64,000 nucleotides of DNA, taken from QYOJ01 sp964449285. Its GTDB lineage: Bacteria > Bacteroidota > Bacteroidia > Bacteroidales > FEN-979. Position numbers and translations under genes: made by a program. Below are positions 16,855-25,721 of the stretch, piece after piece (the first letter of the stretch is position 1; every line of letters starts with the position of its first letter). The notes below the pieces were generated by a model, which saw only the letters and a program-made list of their open reading frames with translations, ran no database searches and was not told where the DNA came from. The stretch lies in assembly GCA_964449285.1 (NCBI GenBank), contig CAYUZX010000006.1, forward strand, positions 9,541 to 73,540, written 5' to 3'.

Positions 16855-17646
16855 ATGAATCAGAAATTATCTATCCTGATCCCGGCCTTTAACGAGGAGA
16901 AGACAATTACTTCAATCCTGGATAAAGTGCTGGCGGTGGAGCTACCAGGAAATCTTGAAAAGGAGATCATCATTGTGAACGACGCCTCCACGGATGCCAC
17001 CGAGCGCGTTGTAAAGGAGTACATTGCCACGCACCCCTCCCCCGTCCCCTCCCCGGAAGGGGAGGGGAGTAAGTCCCCTTCAGGGGATTTAGGGGTGAGC
17101 CCCGGCATCCGGTTGCACACCCAACCTGTGAATCAGGGAAAAGGCGCAGCGATACACAAAGCCATCGAACTCGCGACCGGCGATTTCATCATAATCCAGG
17201 ATGCCGACCTCGAGTATGACCCTCAGGAATATAACATTCTGTTACAGCCTGTATTGGAACAGGTTGCGGATGTGGTTTATGGGTCGAGGTTCATGGGTGG
17301 AAAGCCGCACCGGATCCTCTTTTTCTGGCACTCCATCGGCAACAAGATCCTCACCTTCCTCTCCAACCTGCTCACCAATCTCAACCTAACCGACATGGAG
17401 ACTTGTTATAAGCTCTTTCGGGCCGAATTCCTGAAACAGATCCATTTCAAGGAGAAACGATTCGGATTTGAGCCGGAGGTCACTTCCAAGATTGCCCGTT
17501 TCCCGGGAATCCGCATTTATGAGGTCGGGATTTCTTACTATGGGAGAACTTACGTGGAGGGAAAAAAAATCCGCATGAAAGATGCCATCCGGGCGGTCGT
17601 TTGCCTGGTCAGGTATAACCTGTTCGACAGGAAATACAAGAAATAG
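16855..17646 (+). CDS. family 2 glycosyltransferase (dolichol/polyprenyl-phosphate sugar synthase-like)
   Basis: A 263-residue cytoplasmic GT-A enzyme of the DPM1/GtrB type. Features: LSILIPAFNEEKTI, IIIVNDASTDAT, QPVNQGKGAAIHKAIE, IIIQDADLEYDP (metal-binding D-A-D), GSRFMGG and GFEPEVTSKIAR. It lacks C-terminal membrane helices. By family it would transfer a sugar to a polyprenyl phosphate, giving a donor for GT-C enzymes, three candidates for which follow directly. A Pro/Ser-rich stretch (about residues 60-83) between 'YIATH' and 'IRLHTQPVNQG' is encoded by a GC-rich palindromic repeat and is not expected in the family. Confidence 0.82.
   Translation: MNQKLSILIPAFNEEKTITSILDKVLAVELPGNLEKEIIIVNDASTDATERVVKEYIATHPSPVPSPEGEGSKSPSGDLGVSPGIRLHTQPVNQGKGAAIHKAIELATGDFIIIQDADLEYDPQEYNILLQPVLEQVADVVYGSRFMGGKPHRILFFWHSIGNKILTFLSNLLTNLNLTDMETCYKLFRAEFLKQIHFKEKRFGFEPEVTSKIARFPGIRIYEVGISYYGRTYVEGKKIRMKDAIRAVVCLVRYNLFDRKYKK
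17029..17108 (+). repeat. GC-rich palindromic repeat inserted in GT2 gene
   Basis: A CCCCTCCCC...GGGGAGGGG inverted repeat is followed by CCCCTTCAGGGGATTTAGGGG, itself partly palindromic. The segment is translated in frame as a PSPVPSPEGEGSKSPSGDLG-type linker. Confidence 0.75.
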
Positions 17647-17685
17647 AAGGGATTTGTCTGGTTTTGGTAAACATCACCGTTAATC

Positions 17686-19557
17686 ATGGGCATAGACCAT
17701 AAATATCTCCAGAGAAACCTCTCTCTGATCATCTTTTACCTTCTTATCCTGGTTGTTGTCATCAGCCGGCTAACCTTCCCGCGCTGGCTGACCTACGATG
17801 TCCTGTCAATCCTCTCATGGGATGTCTTTGGCTACTATCTGTATCTCCCGGCAACCTTCATACACCATGACCTGGGGATATCTGATTTTTCGTGGCTTCA
17901 GCAGATCCTCGATACCTATCACCCTACCAATGGTTTCTACCAGGCCTATATGGGTCCCCTCGGTGATTATGTGATGAAGTACCCCATGGGCCTTGCCATT
18001 CTTTATACTCCTTTTTTCTTCGTGGGTCATCTCTTTGCTGGTTTGTTCGGATTCCAATCCGATGGATTCTCTCTTCCCTACCAGGTTTCCGTTGCCATGG
18101 GGTGTATTCTTTATACGATTTGCGGACTCTGGTTCCTGAGAAAAATACTGCTGACCTATTTTTCAGAAGGGGTGACTGCCATCACCATGGTGTTGATCGT
18201 ATTGGGCACCAACTATTTTGAGCTGACGGCCTACGACGGAGCCCTGGTGCATAATGCTCTTTTTACCATCTATATCCTCATCATCTGGCTGACAATCCGA
18301 TGGCACGAAAATGCCTCCTGGCGATCTTCACTTTTTCTGGGATTGCTGATCGGGCTGGCCGTCATCATCAGGCCGACGGAGATCATCAGCGCCCTGATCC
18401 CCCTCCTCTGGGGAGTATGGGACAGGGAGAGTTTAGTGAGAAAATGGTCATTGGTCATTGGTCATTGGAAAAAGATTGTCGTCATTTTCATGGCCATTTT
18501 CCTTATTGGTTCTTTTCAGTTAATTTATTGGAAGATCTATGCAGGCACTTGGTTGTATTACAGCTACGAGCCCGGGGAGAAGCTTCAGTGGATTGCCCCC
18601 TATTTATGGCAGGTCCTGTTTTCCTTTAAAAAGGGTTGGCTGATCTATACGCCGATGATGCTCTTTGCACTGATTGGTTTTTACTGCCTTGGGGAGAAGC
18701 TTAAACCGCTGTTTTACTCGGTTTTCCTTTTTGTTGTCGTGAATATCCTGATCGTAGCCAGTTGGCCTACCTGGTGGTACGGCGGAAGCTTCGGCCAGAG
18801 GGCTATGATGCAATCCTATGCAGTTCTGGCTTTCCCCTTGGCAGCGTTGGTTCAGTGGTTGATTTCGAAGAAATTATGGATAAAAATTCCTCTGTTCATG
18901 TTGATGTTTTTTTTCATCCTTCTAAACCTTTTTCAAACATGGCAATACATGAACTTTCTGATAGAACCTACGTTGATGACAAAGGAGTACTACTGGAGGA
19001 TGTTTGGAAAAACCAAAACGGATAATGTGGCGAAAGGCTTCCTCGAAGGATATAAAGAGAGTGGTTGGGAAGCGATGGGCCCCACCGATGAATACCAGAG
19101 GAGGGAACTTGTCGCACTTGACTTTGAGAAGGATGAACCGATGATTGCCGGTGAACGGGAAGATTCAATTGTTCACCAGGGAAGCTACTCCTGCAGATTG
19201 AATCACACGAATAAATCCTTTTTAATCTGGGATCAAAAGGTCCTGGAATTTACCAATACGCAGGAGAGTTGGGTACGGGTCACTTTTTGGCTTTATTCCT
19301 CCTATCTGTTTAAGTATAATCCGGGATATTTTATGATAACCATGAATCACCAGGGCACCAAGTATAAATACAGATCCCTGGTTTTTCAGGAGGAGGGATG
19401 GATTCCCCTGAAATGGAATAAGGTAATATATACCTACCGGATCCCATATATTGAGGATCCAGACGACCGGTTGATGGTTTATCTCTGGAAAGATAGCCCT
19501 GAAAACCTCTATATCGATGATGTAACCGTTGCACTCTATGAGCCAAACGATGAATAA
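17686..19557 (+). CDS. GT-C-like polytopic membrane glycosyltransferase with C-terminal beta-sandwich-like domain (copy 1)
   Basis: A 623-residue protein. Residues about 15-450 hold roughly 11-12 hydrophobic helices, with a conserved first loop (WDVFGYYLYLPATFI) in which an acidic residue precedes the aromatic cluster, as in GT-C enzymes. A second landmark is KYPMGLAILYTPFF. The soluble C-terminus (about 470-623) looks like a carbohydrate-binding or LamG-like beta sandwich (LDFEKDEP, HQGSYSCRLNHTN, WVRVTFWLYS, MVYLWKDSPENLYIDDVTV). The likely role is transfer of a sugar from a polyprenyl-phosphate donor to a glycan outside the inner membrane. It is followed by two paralogues. Three TCATTGG heptamers encode an extra 7 residues (SLVIGHW) in a loop. 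Confidence 0.65.
   Translation: MGIDHKYLQRNLSLIIFYLLILVVVISRLTFPRWLTYDVLSILSWDVFGYYLYLPATFIHHDLGISDFSWLQQILDTYHPTNGFYQAYMGPLGDYVMKYPMGLAILYTPFFFVGHLFAGLFGFQSDGFSLPYQVSVAMGCILYTICGLWFLRKILLTYFSEGVTAITMVLIVLGTNYFELTAYDGALVHNALFTIYILIIWLTIRWHENASWRSSLFLGLLIGLAVIIRPTEIISALIPLLWGVWDRESLVRKWSLVIGHWKKIVVIFMAIFLIGSFQLIYWKIYAGTWLYYSYEPGEKLQWIAPYLWQVLFSFKKGWLIYTPMMLFALIGFYCLGEKLKPLFYSVFLFVVVNILIVASWPTWWYGGSFGQRAMMQSYAVLAFPLAALVQWLISKKLWIKIPLFMLMFFFILLNLFQTWQYMNFLIEPTLMTKEYYWRMFGKTKTDNVAKGFLEGYKESGWEAMGPTDEYQRRELVALDFEKDEPMIAGEREDSIVHQGSYSCRLNHTNKSFLIWDQKVLEFTNTQESWVRVTFWLYSSYLFKYNPGYFMITMNHQGTKYKYRSLVFQEEGWIPLKWNKVIYTYRIPYIEDPDDRLMVYLWKDSPENLYIDDVTVALYEPNDE
18445..18469 (+). repeat. TCATTGG heptamer repeat inside GT-C gene
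   Basis: Three tandem TCATTGG units make 21 bp, exactly seven codons, so the reading frame is kept. The paralogues at 19550 and 21362 show no such motif at the matching loop. Confidence 0.75.
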
Positions 19558-21346
19558 CAAACGTATAGGAATCGGGAAAGTCTCTTTGCCTGTGATCTGG
19601 TTTGATGTGATTTTATATACGGGACTTTTTGCCTTGTTCCTTAATATGGCATTTATCAGGAATTTTACGGATGGCAAAGTCGCCGGCAGGGGAGAATTTT
19701 ATACAGATAATGGCGCATACTATATCTACCTTCCAGCAACATTCATTTACGGATACACAATAGAGGGTTATCCGGATAGCATTGATTATAAAAATGCTGG
19801 CGGGTTTATGTTGAACAAGGAGAAGAAAAAGGTGATTACAAAGGTGACCTATGGAGTGGCGTTTTTAGTAGCGCCGTTTTTTGTCCCCGCTCATCTTATC
19901 ATCTCAGCATGTGATCTTCCAGCCGATGGTTTTTCGATCTATTACCACCGTATGGCTGTCGTGGCTGCGGTCTTTTACCTGATTCTATCCATGTTTATCC
20001 TGAAATCCTTCCTTCTCTTTTATTTTCCACGCTGGCTGAGTTACTCACTGCCTTTCATCATCCTGGTTGGTTCAAATCTCTATTTTTTCAGTATGGAGGA
20101 GCTGCTATTTGCTCACCTGTACTCTTTTTTCCTAATCTCACTATTGTTGTTGACCTTAAAAAAATACCTTATTACCGGAATGAGGTCTTTCATGCTATTC
20201 ATCGCTTTCAGCTTCATCATAGCCTTCCTGGTTTTGGTCAGACCTACCAACATCCTGCTTCTCACATTACTTGCATTCTGGGATGTAAGATCACTAAAAG
20301 AGATCGGAGGACGGTTCGTCCATTTTTTCAGATGGCCATATATTCTGGCCTTTCTTGGAATTGTCGTATTGGTTTTCATCCCACAATCGGTTTATTGGCA
20401 CTATATTTCAGGTAGTTGGATTTTCTTCTCCTACCCTGGTGAAGGTTTTACAAATTGGAAACATCCGATGATGATTCCGTTCTGGTTTTCTCCATTAAAT
20501 GGATGGATTCCTTACACCCCCCTTGCAATCCTCTTCCTTATCGGATTCGGCACGATGATTGCGAAACGTTACCCTAATGGAATCCTGATAACTGTGCTTT
20601 TCTTTGTTTACTCTTATGTATTCTCTTCCTGGCATTCCTGGTATTTTGGTGGAAGTTTCGGGTGTCGTCCCCTAATCGATTTTTATCCTTTGTTTGCAGT
20701 AGCTCTGGGGTATTTAATCATGACCTGTATCCGCCATAAAAATTTATTGATCAAAACAGTACCTTTTCTCTTCATTGTATTTTCCATCTATTTTAATCAA
20801 CGATTGTTTGACCGGCGGCTTTGGTACAGTGGAGGTACCTGGACGTGGGAGGATTATAAAGACCAGTTGGAACATGCCGGGGTTGCTTATTTCCCCCGTC
20901 AGCAATACATATATAATAACGATTTTGAGAACACCTCTTCTTCCATGTATGGCCCAGGTAATAGTATTTGTGTCCATTCGGGAACAAAATCTACTTACAT
21001 GACAGAAAACATACAGATTGGTTGTCACTATAATTTCTGGCTTTCTACCATACTTGACAATCGGATTGTGGAGAAGGTGTCTGCCTCAATCTGGATAAAT
21101 CCACTGGACTCGAATCATACAAGAGCTATCTTTGTTTGTGTAATACGAAGTGCTGACAATAAAATAAAACTAAAACGGGAGATCCCGGTTGATGAGTTTC
21201 TGGTCGGAGCAAATCAGTGGGCCGAACTTACCATAAACCTGCATATTCCTCAATGGATCGACATGAGTAGTTTGATTTCATTTTACATGCTCAATCCCGG
21301 GAATAGAAGGTTTTATATTGATGATATGAAAATTCACTTTGAATAG
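19550..21346 (+). CDS. GT-C-like polytopic membrane glycosyltransferase with C-terminal beta-sandwich-like domain (copy 2)
   Basis: A paralogue of the preceding gene, about 598 residues. ATG 19550 was chosen because it overlaps the previous stop (ATGAATAA); the reading from 19529 uses TTG. The first loop reads NGAYYIYLPATFIYGY and the second landmark KVTYGVAFLVAPFF. Multiple helices run to about residue 430. The C-terminal module has NNDFENTSSS, KVSASIWINPL, WAELTINLHIPQ and ISFYMLNPGNRRFYIDDMKIHFE. The role is inferred to match copy 1, perhaps with another acceptor or linkage. It is 15 bp from copy 3, in the same operon. Confidence 0.62.
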   Translation: MNNKRIGIGKVSLPVIWFDVILYTGLFALFLNMAFIRNFTDGKVAGRGEFYTDNGAYYIYLPATFIYGYTIEGYPDSIDYKNAGGFMLNKEKKKVITKVTYGVAFLVAPFFVPAHLIISACDLPADGFSIYYHRMAVVAAVFYLILSMFILKSFLLFYFPRWLSYSLPFIILVGSNLYFFSMEELLFAHLYSFFLISLLLLTLKKYLITGMRSFMLFIAFSFIIAFLVLVRPTNILLLTLLAFWDVRSLKEIGGRFVHFFRWPYILAFLGIVVLVFIPQSVYWHYISGSWIFFSYPGEGFTNWKHPMMIPFWFSPLNGWIPYTPLAILFLIGFGTMIAKRYPNGILITVLFFVYSYVFSSWHSWYFGGSFGCRPLIDFYPLFAVALGYLIMTCIRHKNLLIKTVPFLFIVFSIYFNQRLFDRRLWYSGGTWTWEDYKDQLEHAGVAYFPRQQYIYNNDFENTSSSMYGPGNSICVHSGTKSTYMTENIQIGCHYNFWLSTILDNRIVEKVSASIWINPLDSNHTRAIFVCVIRSADNKIKLKREIPVDEFLVGANQWAELTINLHIPQWIDMSSLISFYMLNPGNRRFYIDDMKIHFE

Positions 21347-21361
21347 ACTAATTTTTAACTT

Positions 21362-23134
21362 ATGCGTAGGCAAAGAATAGGGTCGAGAACTATTGCAAGC
21401 AGCTTTTTTTTCGGAATATTTCTAATATCGTTGTTTCTCTCCTTTCAAATTCACCGTGACAGAGATTTTTTTTCGTGGAAAAGTGAACTTTGGGCTGATC
21501 GCGCGGGCTATTATATCTATCTCCCTGCTACCATTCTTTATGGCTATGATGTTTCAAAGGCGCCTGAGAAGATTCATGAAAAGACCGGCTATGGCTTCTG
21601 GCTGGACTACAATACCGGAAAGATTGAAACCAAATATCCCTATGGAGTAGCGATACTTTTAAGCCCCTTCTTTGTTGCCACGCACATCACCTCACTTGCA
21701 TTGAATATTCCGGAGGAGGGGGGATTCTCTCCCCTTTATCACCGGATGATCGATGTGGCGGCAGTGATCTATCTGATCCTGGCGCTGATGCTGCTTAGAA
21801 AGGTGTTGCAACGCTATTTTTCGCCGATGGTGCAATACCTTACGCTCTTCTTTATCTATGCTGGGACGAACCTCTTTTACTACACGCTTGACGACAGCTC
21901 TATGTCGCATGTATACTCTTTCTTTCTATTCTCCCTTTTCCTCTTTGCGCTGGTCAGATTTCTGGATAACAGGAAATATGGCTATTACATCCTGATGGTC
22001 TTTGCCGGTTCGCTGGCAGTGGTTACCCGACCAACAAATATCCTCCTTTTTTCCCTCTTCTTCTTATGGGAACTCACCTCTTTCAGATCGTTTGTCGATC
22101 GGTTGAAATTGTTCTTCAAACCCGCATACCTGATCACATTTCTTGTTGTTCTTTTCCTGGTGCTGTTGCCGCAACTTCTCTATTGGAAATACCTGCATGG
22201 AACATACATCGCTTATACTTACGGGGAAGAAGGCTTCATTAACTGGCAGAACCCATACTTGCTGGAAGTTTGGTTTTCGCCGGTGAATGGACTGTTTTCT
22301 TACAGCCCATTGGTATTGCTGATGTTGGCCGGAATCGTTCTGATGATAGCGAAGAGGCGGCCCAACGGATGGCTTGCGTTAGTCATCTTTTTGATCGTGA
22401 GTTACATCTGTGCTTCCTGGCAAACCTGGTATTTTGGATGTAGCTTCGGACAACGCTCGTTTGTAGAATATTATGCCCTCTTTAGTATTCCACTCGGATT
22501 TCTTATTCAATGGGCGATTGAAAAAAAAGGATACTTGATGACAGCGATTGTTCTATGCCTTTTGATCTTTTTTTCCTGGTTTAACTATCGTCTTACACAT
22601 AGTTATCAAAAGTGCTTCTTTGGCGCTACCTGGGACTGGGATAACTACTTTCGCCAGCTGGATCGTGCCGGTATTCCTTTGTATGGATTACCGAAGATCT
22701 CTTATATGAATGATTTTGAGAATCAAACATTAAACGAAGGAAACATTATTTCCAGGGAGGTTGTCAGATCGGGTATGTGCAGTGCCACGTTTGATGCGAA
22801 GCATGATTTTTGTTGCAGGGCCATAAAGTATATCTGGGACTTTCCACAGGATAAACTGCCTGGTGTTGTAGATGTTTCCTGTTGGGTCTTCTATCCTGAT
22901 TCTATTTTTCCTGGCATTAAGCTTGTTTTTTCGGTAGAAAGGGAAGAATTTTCACTAAAATGGGAAGGAATGGACCTGAGTAATCTGATCTCAGTCAAAG
23001 GAAGCTGGCAATATGTATCAGCCTCTTTCACCATTCCTGAAAACTTACCTGGAGATACACAGCTTCTGGTTTACATCTGGAATCCGGGAAAAAGAAGCAT
23101 ATTTGTAGATGATCTGGATGTCAAATACGAGTGA
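21362..23134 (+). CDS. GT-C-like polytopic membrane glycosyltransferase with C-terminal beta-sandwich-like domain (copy 3)
   Basis: A 590-residue third paralogue. The first loop reads ADRAGYYIYLPATILYGYD, followed by KYPYGVAILLSPFF, about 11 further helices, and a conserved segment WFGCSFGQRSFVEYYALFSIP (compare WYGGSFGQRAMMQSYAVLAFP in copy 1). The C-terminal module has YMNDFENQTLNEG, GMCSATFDAKHDF, VVDVSCWVFYP, WQYVSASFTIPENL and LLVYIWNPGKRSIFVDDLDVKYE. It is only 6 bp from the first AlgX-like gene, tying the glycosyltransferases to the acylation genes. Confidence 0.64.
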   Translation: MRRQRIGSRTIASSFFFGIFLISLFLSFQIHRDRDFFSWKSELWADRAGYYIYLPATILYGYDVSKAPEKIHEKTGYGFWLDYNTGKIETKYPYGVAILLSPFFVATHITSLALNIPEEGGFSPLYHRMIDVAAVIYLILALMLLRKVLQRYFSPMVQYLTLFFIYAGTNLFYYTLDDSSMSHVYSFFLFSLFLFALVRFLDNRKYGYYILMVFAGSLAVVTRPTNILLFSLFFLWELTSFRSFVDRLKLFFKPAYLITFLVVLFLVLLPQLLYWKYLHGTYIAYTYGEEGFINWQNPYLLEVWFSPVNGLFSYSPLVLLMLAGIVLMIAKRRPNGWLALVIFLIVSYICASWQTWYFGCSFGQRSFVEYYALFSIPLGFLIQWAIEKKGYLMTAIVLCLLIFFSWFNYRLTHSYQKCFFGATWDWDNYFRQLDRAGIPLYGLPKISYMNDFENQTLNEGNIISREVVRSGMCSATFDAKHDFCCRAIKYIWDFPQDKLPGVVDVSCWVFYPDSIFPGIKLVFSVEREEFSLKWEGMDLSNLISVKGSWQYVSASFTIPENLPGDTQLLVYIWNPGKRSIFVDDLDVKYE

Positions 23135-23140
23135 TGTACG

Positions 23141-24427
23141 ATGAAGCTTGTTCAGAAAATCATCCTGTTGCTTTTACTGGCCATCCTGTTATGTCCCTTG
23201 ATTCAACAGAGCTCAGGTTGGATCTCATCGGCTCCATTGAAAGGCTTTTTCCAACTTCATCCCTATCCCCCTCTAACCTGGCGATCATGGTTTTCAAGTG
23301 AATTTCAGGACGATATTGCGGTTACCATTAACGATCGGATCGGATTCAGGAGAGATCTGGTAAGACTTTATAACCAGGTTGATTTTTCATTGTTCCGGAT
23401 CCCCCATGCCGAAAAGATTGTCATTGGCAAGGAGGGATATTTACTTGCACAACAATATCTCGATGCCTCGATGGGACTTGATTACGTGGGAGCATCCCTC
23501 ATCAGGGAAAAGGTGGCGTTGTTTGATAAGATTCAGGATGGACTATGGACACAAAAACGACAACTCCTTGTATTGGTCTTTCCGCCCGATAAAGGGACAT
23601 TCTATCCCGAATTCATGCCGGAGAGATATCTTCGTAAAATACATAAGGAAACGAACTACCTAAAATACAAGGACGAATTGCAGAACTCGGGGGCCAACTT
23701 CATCGATTTCAACAACTATTTTTTGAAACTCAAGGATACTTCAAGGTATGTGCTTTATCCGAAAACCGGAATCCACTGGAGTACATACGGAGCCTTGCTG
23801 GCTGCCGATTCGGTATCAAGGTATATCGAGGCAAACCTGGATGTGAAGCTGCCCCACATGATCATCGACAGCATTGTGGTTACAGATGAATTGAGGAGTC
23901 CGGATGGCGACATGGGCGCTACGATGAACCTGATATGGGAGATCCCACACCCAAAAATGGCCTATCCGGTCGTTCATTTTGATACGAGCGATGAGAGAAA
24001 AAAGGTGAATGCTCTGGTGATAGGGGACAGCTTTTACTGGAATTGGTATTATTCAGGTTATATTCGGAATACGTTTAAAAATGACGCTTTCTGGTATTAT
24101 AACAAGGAGGTCTATCCGGAGCATTTTACCAAGCCTACCACCATCTGGGATATCAACAGGCAGGAGGTCATCGCCCAGTCTGATGTCATCATTATCCTGC
24201 TGGTCAATGCAGGATATGGCAATATCGGATATGGGATACTCGAAGAGCTGTCTACCTATTTAGGGATGGAAGACCCCCGGATGGTAGAGATTATGGAGCG
24301 CATGAGAAACAATCCCGAATGGTTGCAAACACTCCGGGAAAAGGCAATCGAGAGAAATATCTCCCTGGAGGAGATGATGAAGATCGATGCCCGCTATGTC
24401 ATAGACCAACAACTTAAAGGTCAGTAG
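23141..24427 (+). CDS. AlgX/AlgJ-like SGNH-type O-acetyltransferase candidate (copy 1)
   Basis: A 428-residue protein with an N-terminal signal or anchor helix (IILLLLLAILLCPLI). It is built like the DHHW/AlgX-AlgJ proteins that pass acetyl groups to exported polysaccharides: FSLFRIPHAEKIVIGKEGYL, LVLVFPPDKGTFYPEFMP, FIDFNNYFLKLKDTSRYVLYP, KTGIHWSTYG with His212, and ALVIGDSFYWNW with Ser297. In characterised members the His lies in a D-x-H pair; here that position is Gly210. The MBOAT gene two genes downstream would be its membrane partner. It is periplasmic by inference. Confidence 0.68.
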   Translation: MKLVQKIILLLLLAILLCPLIQQSSGWISSAPLKGFFQLHPYPPLTWRSWFSSEFQDDIAVTINDRIGFRRDLVRLYNQVDFSLFRIPHAEKIVIGKEGYLLAQQYLDASMGLDYVGASLIREKVALFDKIQDGLWTQKRQLLVLVFPPDKGTFYPEFMPERYLRKIHKETNYLKYKDELQNSGANFIDFNNYFLKLKDTSRYVLYPKTGIHWSTYGALLAADSVSRYIEANLDVKLPHMIIDSIVVTDELRSPDGDMGATMNLIWEIPHPKMAYPVVHFDTSDERKKVNALVIGDSFYWNWYYSGYIRNTFKNDAFWYYNKEVYPEHFTKPTTIWDINRQEVIAQSDVIIILLVNAGYGNIGYGILEELSTYLGMEDPRMVEIMERMRNNPEWLQTLREKAIERNISLEEMMKIDARYVIDQQLKGQ

Positions 24428-24429
24428 AG

Positions 24430-25719
24430 ATGAACAAGACCCAGAACATACTACTGATTTTTGTTATTCTGATCCTTTCTTCATCAGTAATCCATGGGGT
24501 GTTTCCCTTTATCCATACGCACAAATTAGCTGGATCTTACATCCCCGTGCCCGAGCCGGTTTTGACAGATTCTTCCTGGTTTGCCGGCGTGTACCAGCAA
24601 CAAAAAACCGAAAGAGTCAAGGAGACGATCGAATTCCGGAATGATTTTGTGCGACTGTTCAATCAGGTCGATTTCAGCTTGTTCAGAATTCCACATGCAA
24701 ACGGAGTCATTGTGGGTAAGGAGGGATATCTCTACTATGTGGAGGGAATTTTTAACATCACCGGGAGAAATGTGTTTGACCCCTCATCCTATCCTACACA
24801 GGTGAATGAATACAAAATACTGCAAGAGTACCTGATGGACCATTATGGAATTCCGCTGTTATGGGTTCTTGCCCCTGATAAAGCACACTTTTATCCTGAA
24901 TATATCCCTTCCCGATTTCTGAAGAATCTGAAAACCCCTACGAAATATACCTCCTACGTTCATTTTCTGGATGAAGCGCAGGTGCCGTATCTCGATTTCA
25001 ATAACTACTTTATGCTGATGAAGGATACTTCAAGGTATCAGCTCTATCCAAAAAACGGATCTCATTGGAGCTCCTATGGCGCTGTCATTGCGTTTGATTC
25101 ACTGAGCCGGTACCTTCAGGAAGTGTATAAGATGAAGATGCCGGAATGGATTTTAGACAGTATGGTAACCTCACAGGAGCTCTATGATGACCATGGGGAC
25201 TTATCCCGAACGATGAACCTGATCTGGGAACCAAGCCACCCTTCCATGGATTATGCCAACTATCATTTCACTCAACGTGATTCAACATATAAACTGAATG
25301 TGCTTTTTATTGGAGACAGTTTTTTCTGGCAATGGTACTATCCTGGTATAATCGAAAATAATTTTAACCAATTTCATTTCTGGTATTATAGCCAAGGTGT
25401 ATATCCCGAAAGTTTTAAAAAGTACCTGAATGCCTATACCTTGGATCTGAGGGAAACAATCCAGCAATATGATGTAATCATTATGCTTCAGACGATGGGT
25501 GGTTATGTGAATCTTGGATATGGATTTGTTGAACGTGCTTTCTGCGAGTTACTTTATAAGGATAGATTCGATTATTTCATGAATCGAATAAGAGGCTCTG
25601 AGGAGTGGTACGGTTACGTTCAACGAAAAGCCGTTAACCAGGGACTTCCGGTAGAGACAATCCTCTGCAGGGAAGCTATTTATAACGTATCTGAGGAGAT
25701 TAAAAAACAAAAACACTAA
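24430..25719 (+). CDS. AlgX/AlgJ-like SGNH-type O-acetyltransferase candidate (copy 2)
   Basis: A 429-residue paralogue of the previous gene, starting 2 bp after it. It shares an N-terminal membrane segment (ILLIFVILILSSSVIHGVF), FSLFRIPHANGVIVGKEGYLYYV, LLWVLAPDKAHFYPEYIP, YLDFNNYFMLMKDTSRYQLYP, KNGSHWSSYG with His212, and VLFIGDSFFWQW with Ser297. The catalytic His and Ser fall at the same residue numbers as in copy 1, and Gly again replaces the expected Asp two before His. It is located directly before the MBOAT gene. Confidence 0.68.
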   Translation: MNKTQNILLIFVILILSSSVIHGVFPFIHTHKLAGSYIPVPEPVLTDSSWFAGVYQQQKTERVKETIEFRNDFVRLFNQVDFSLFRIPHANGVIVGKEGYLYYVEGIFNITGRNVFDPSSYPTQVNEYKILQEYLMDHYGIPLLWVLAPDKAHFYPEYIPSRFLKNLKTPTKYTSYVHFLDEAQVPYLDFNNYFMLMKDTSRYQLYPKNGSHWSSYGAVIAFDSLSRYLQEVYKMKMPEWILDSMVTSQELYDDHGDLSRTMNLIWEPSHPSMDYANYHFTQRDSTYKLNVLFIGDSFFWQWYYPGIIENNFNQFHFWYYSQGVYPESFKKYLNAYTLDLRETIQQYDVIIMLQTMGGYVNLGYGFVERAFCELLYKDRFDYFMNRIRGSEEWYGYVQRKAVNQGLPVETILCREAIYNVSEEIKKQKH

Positions 25720-25721
25720 AT

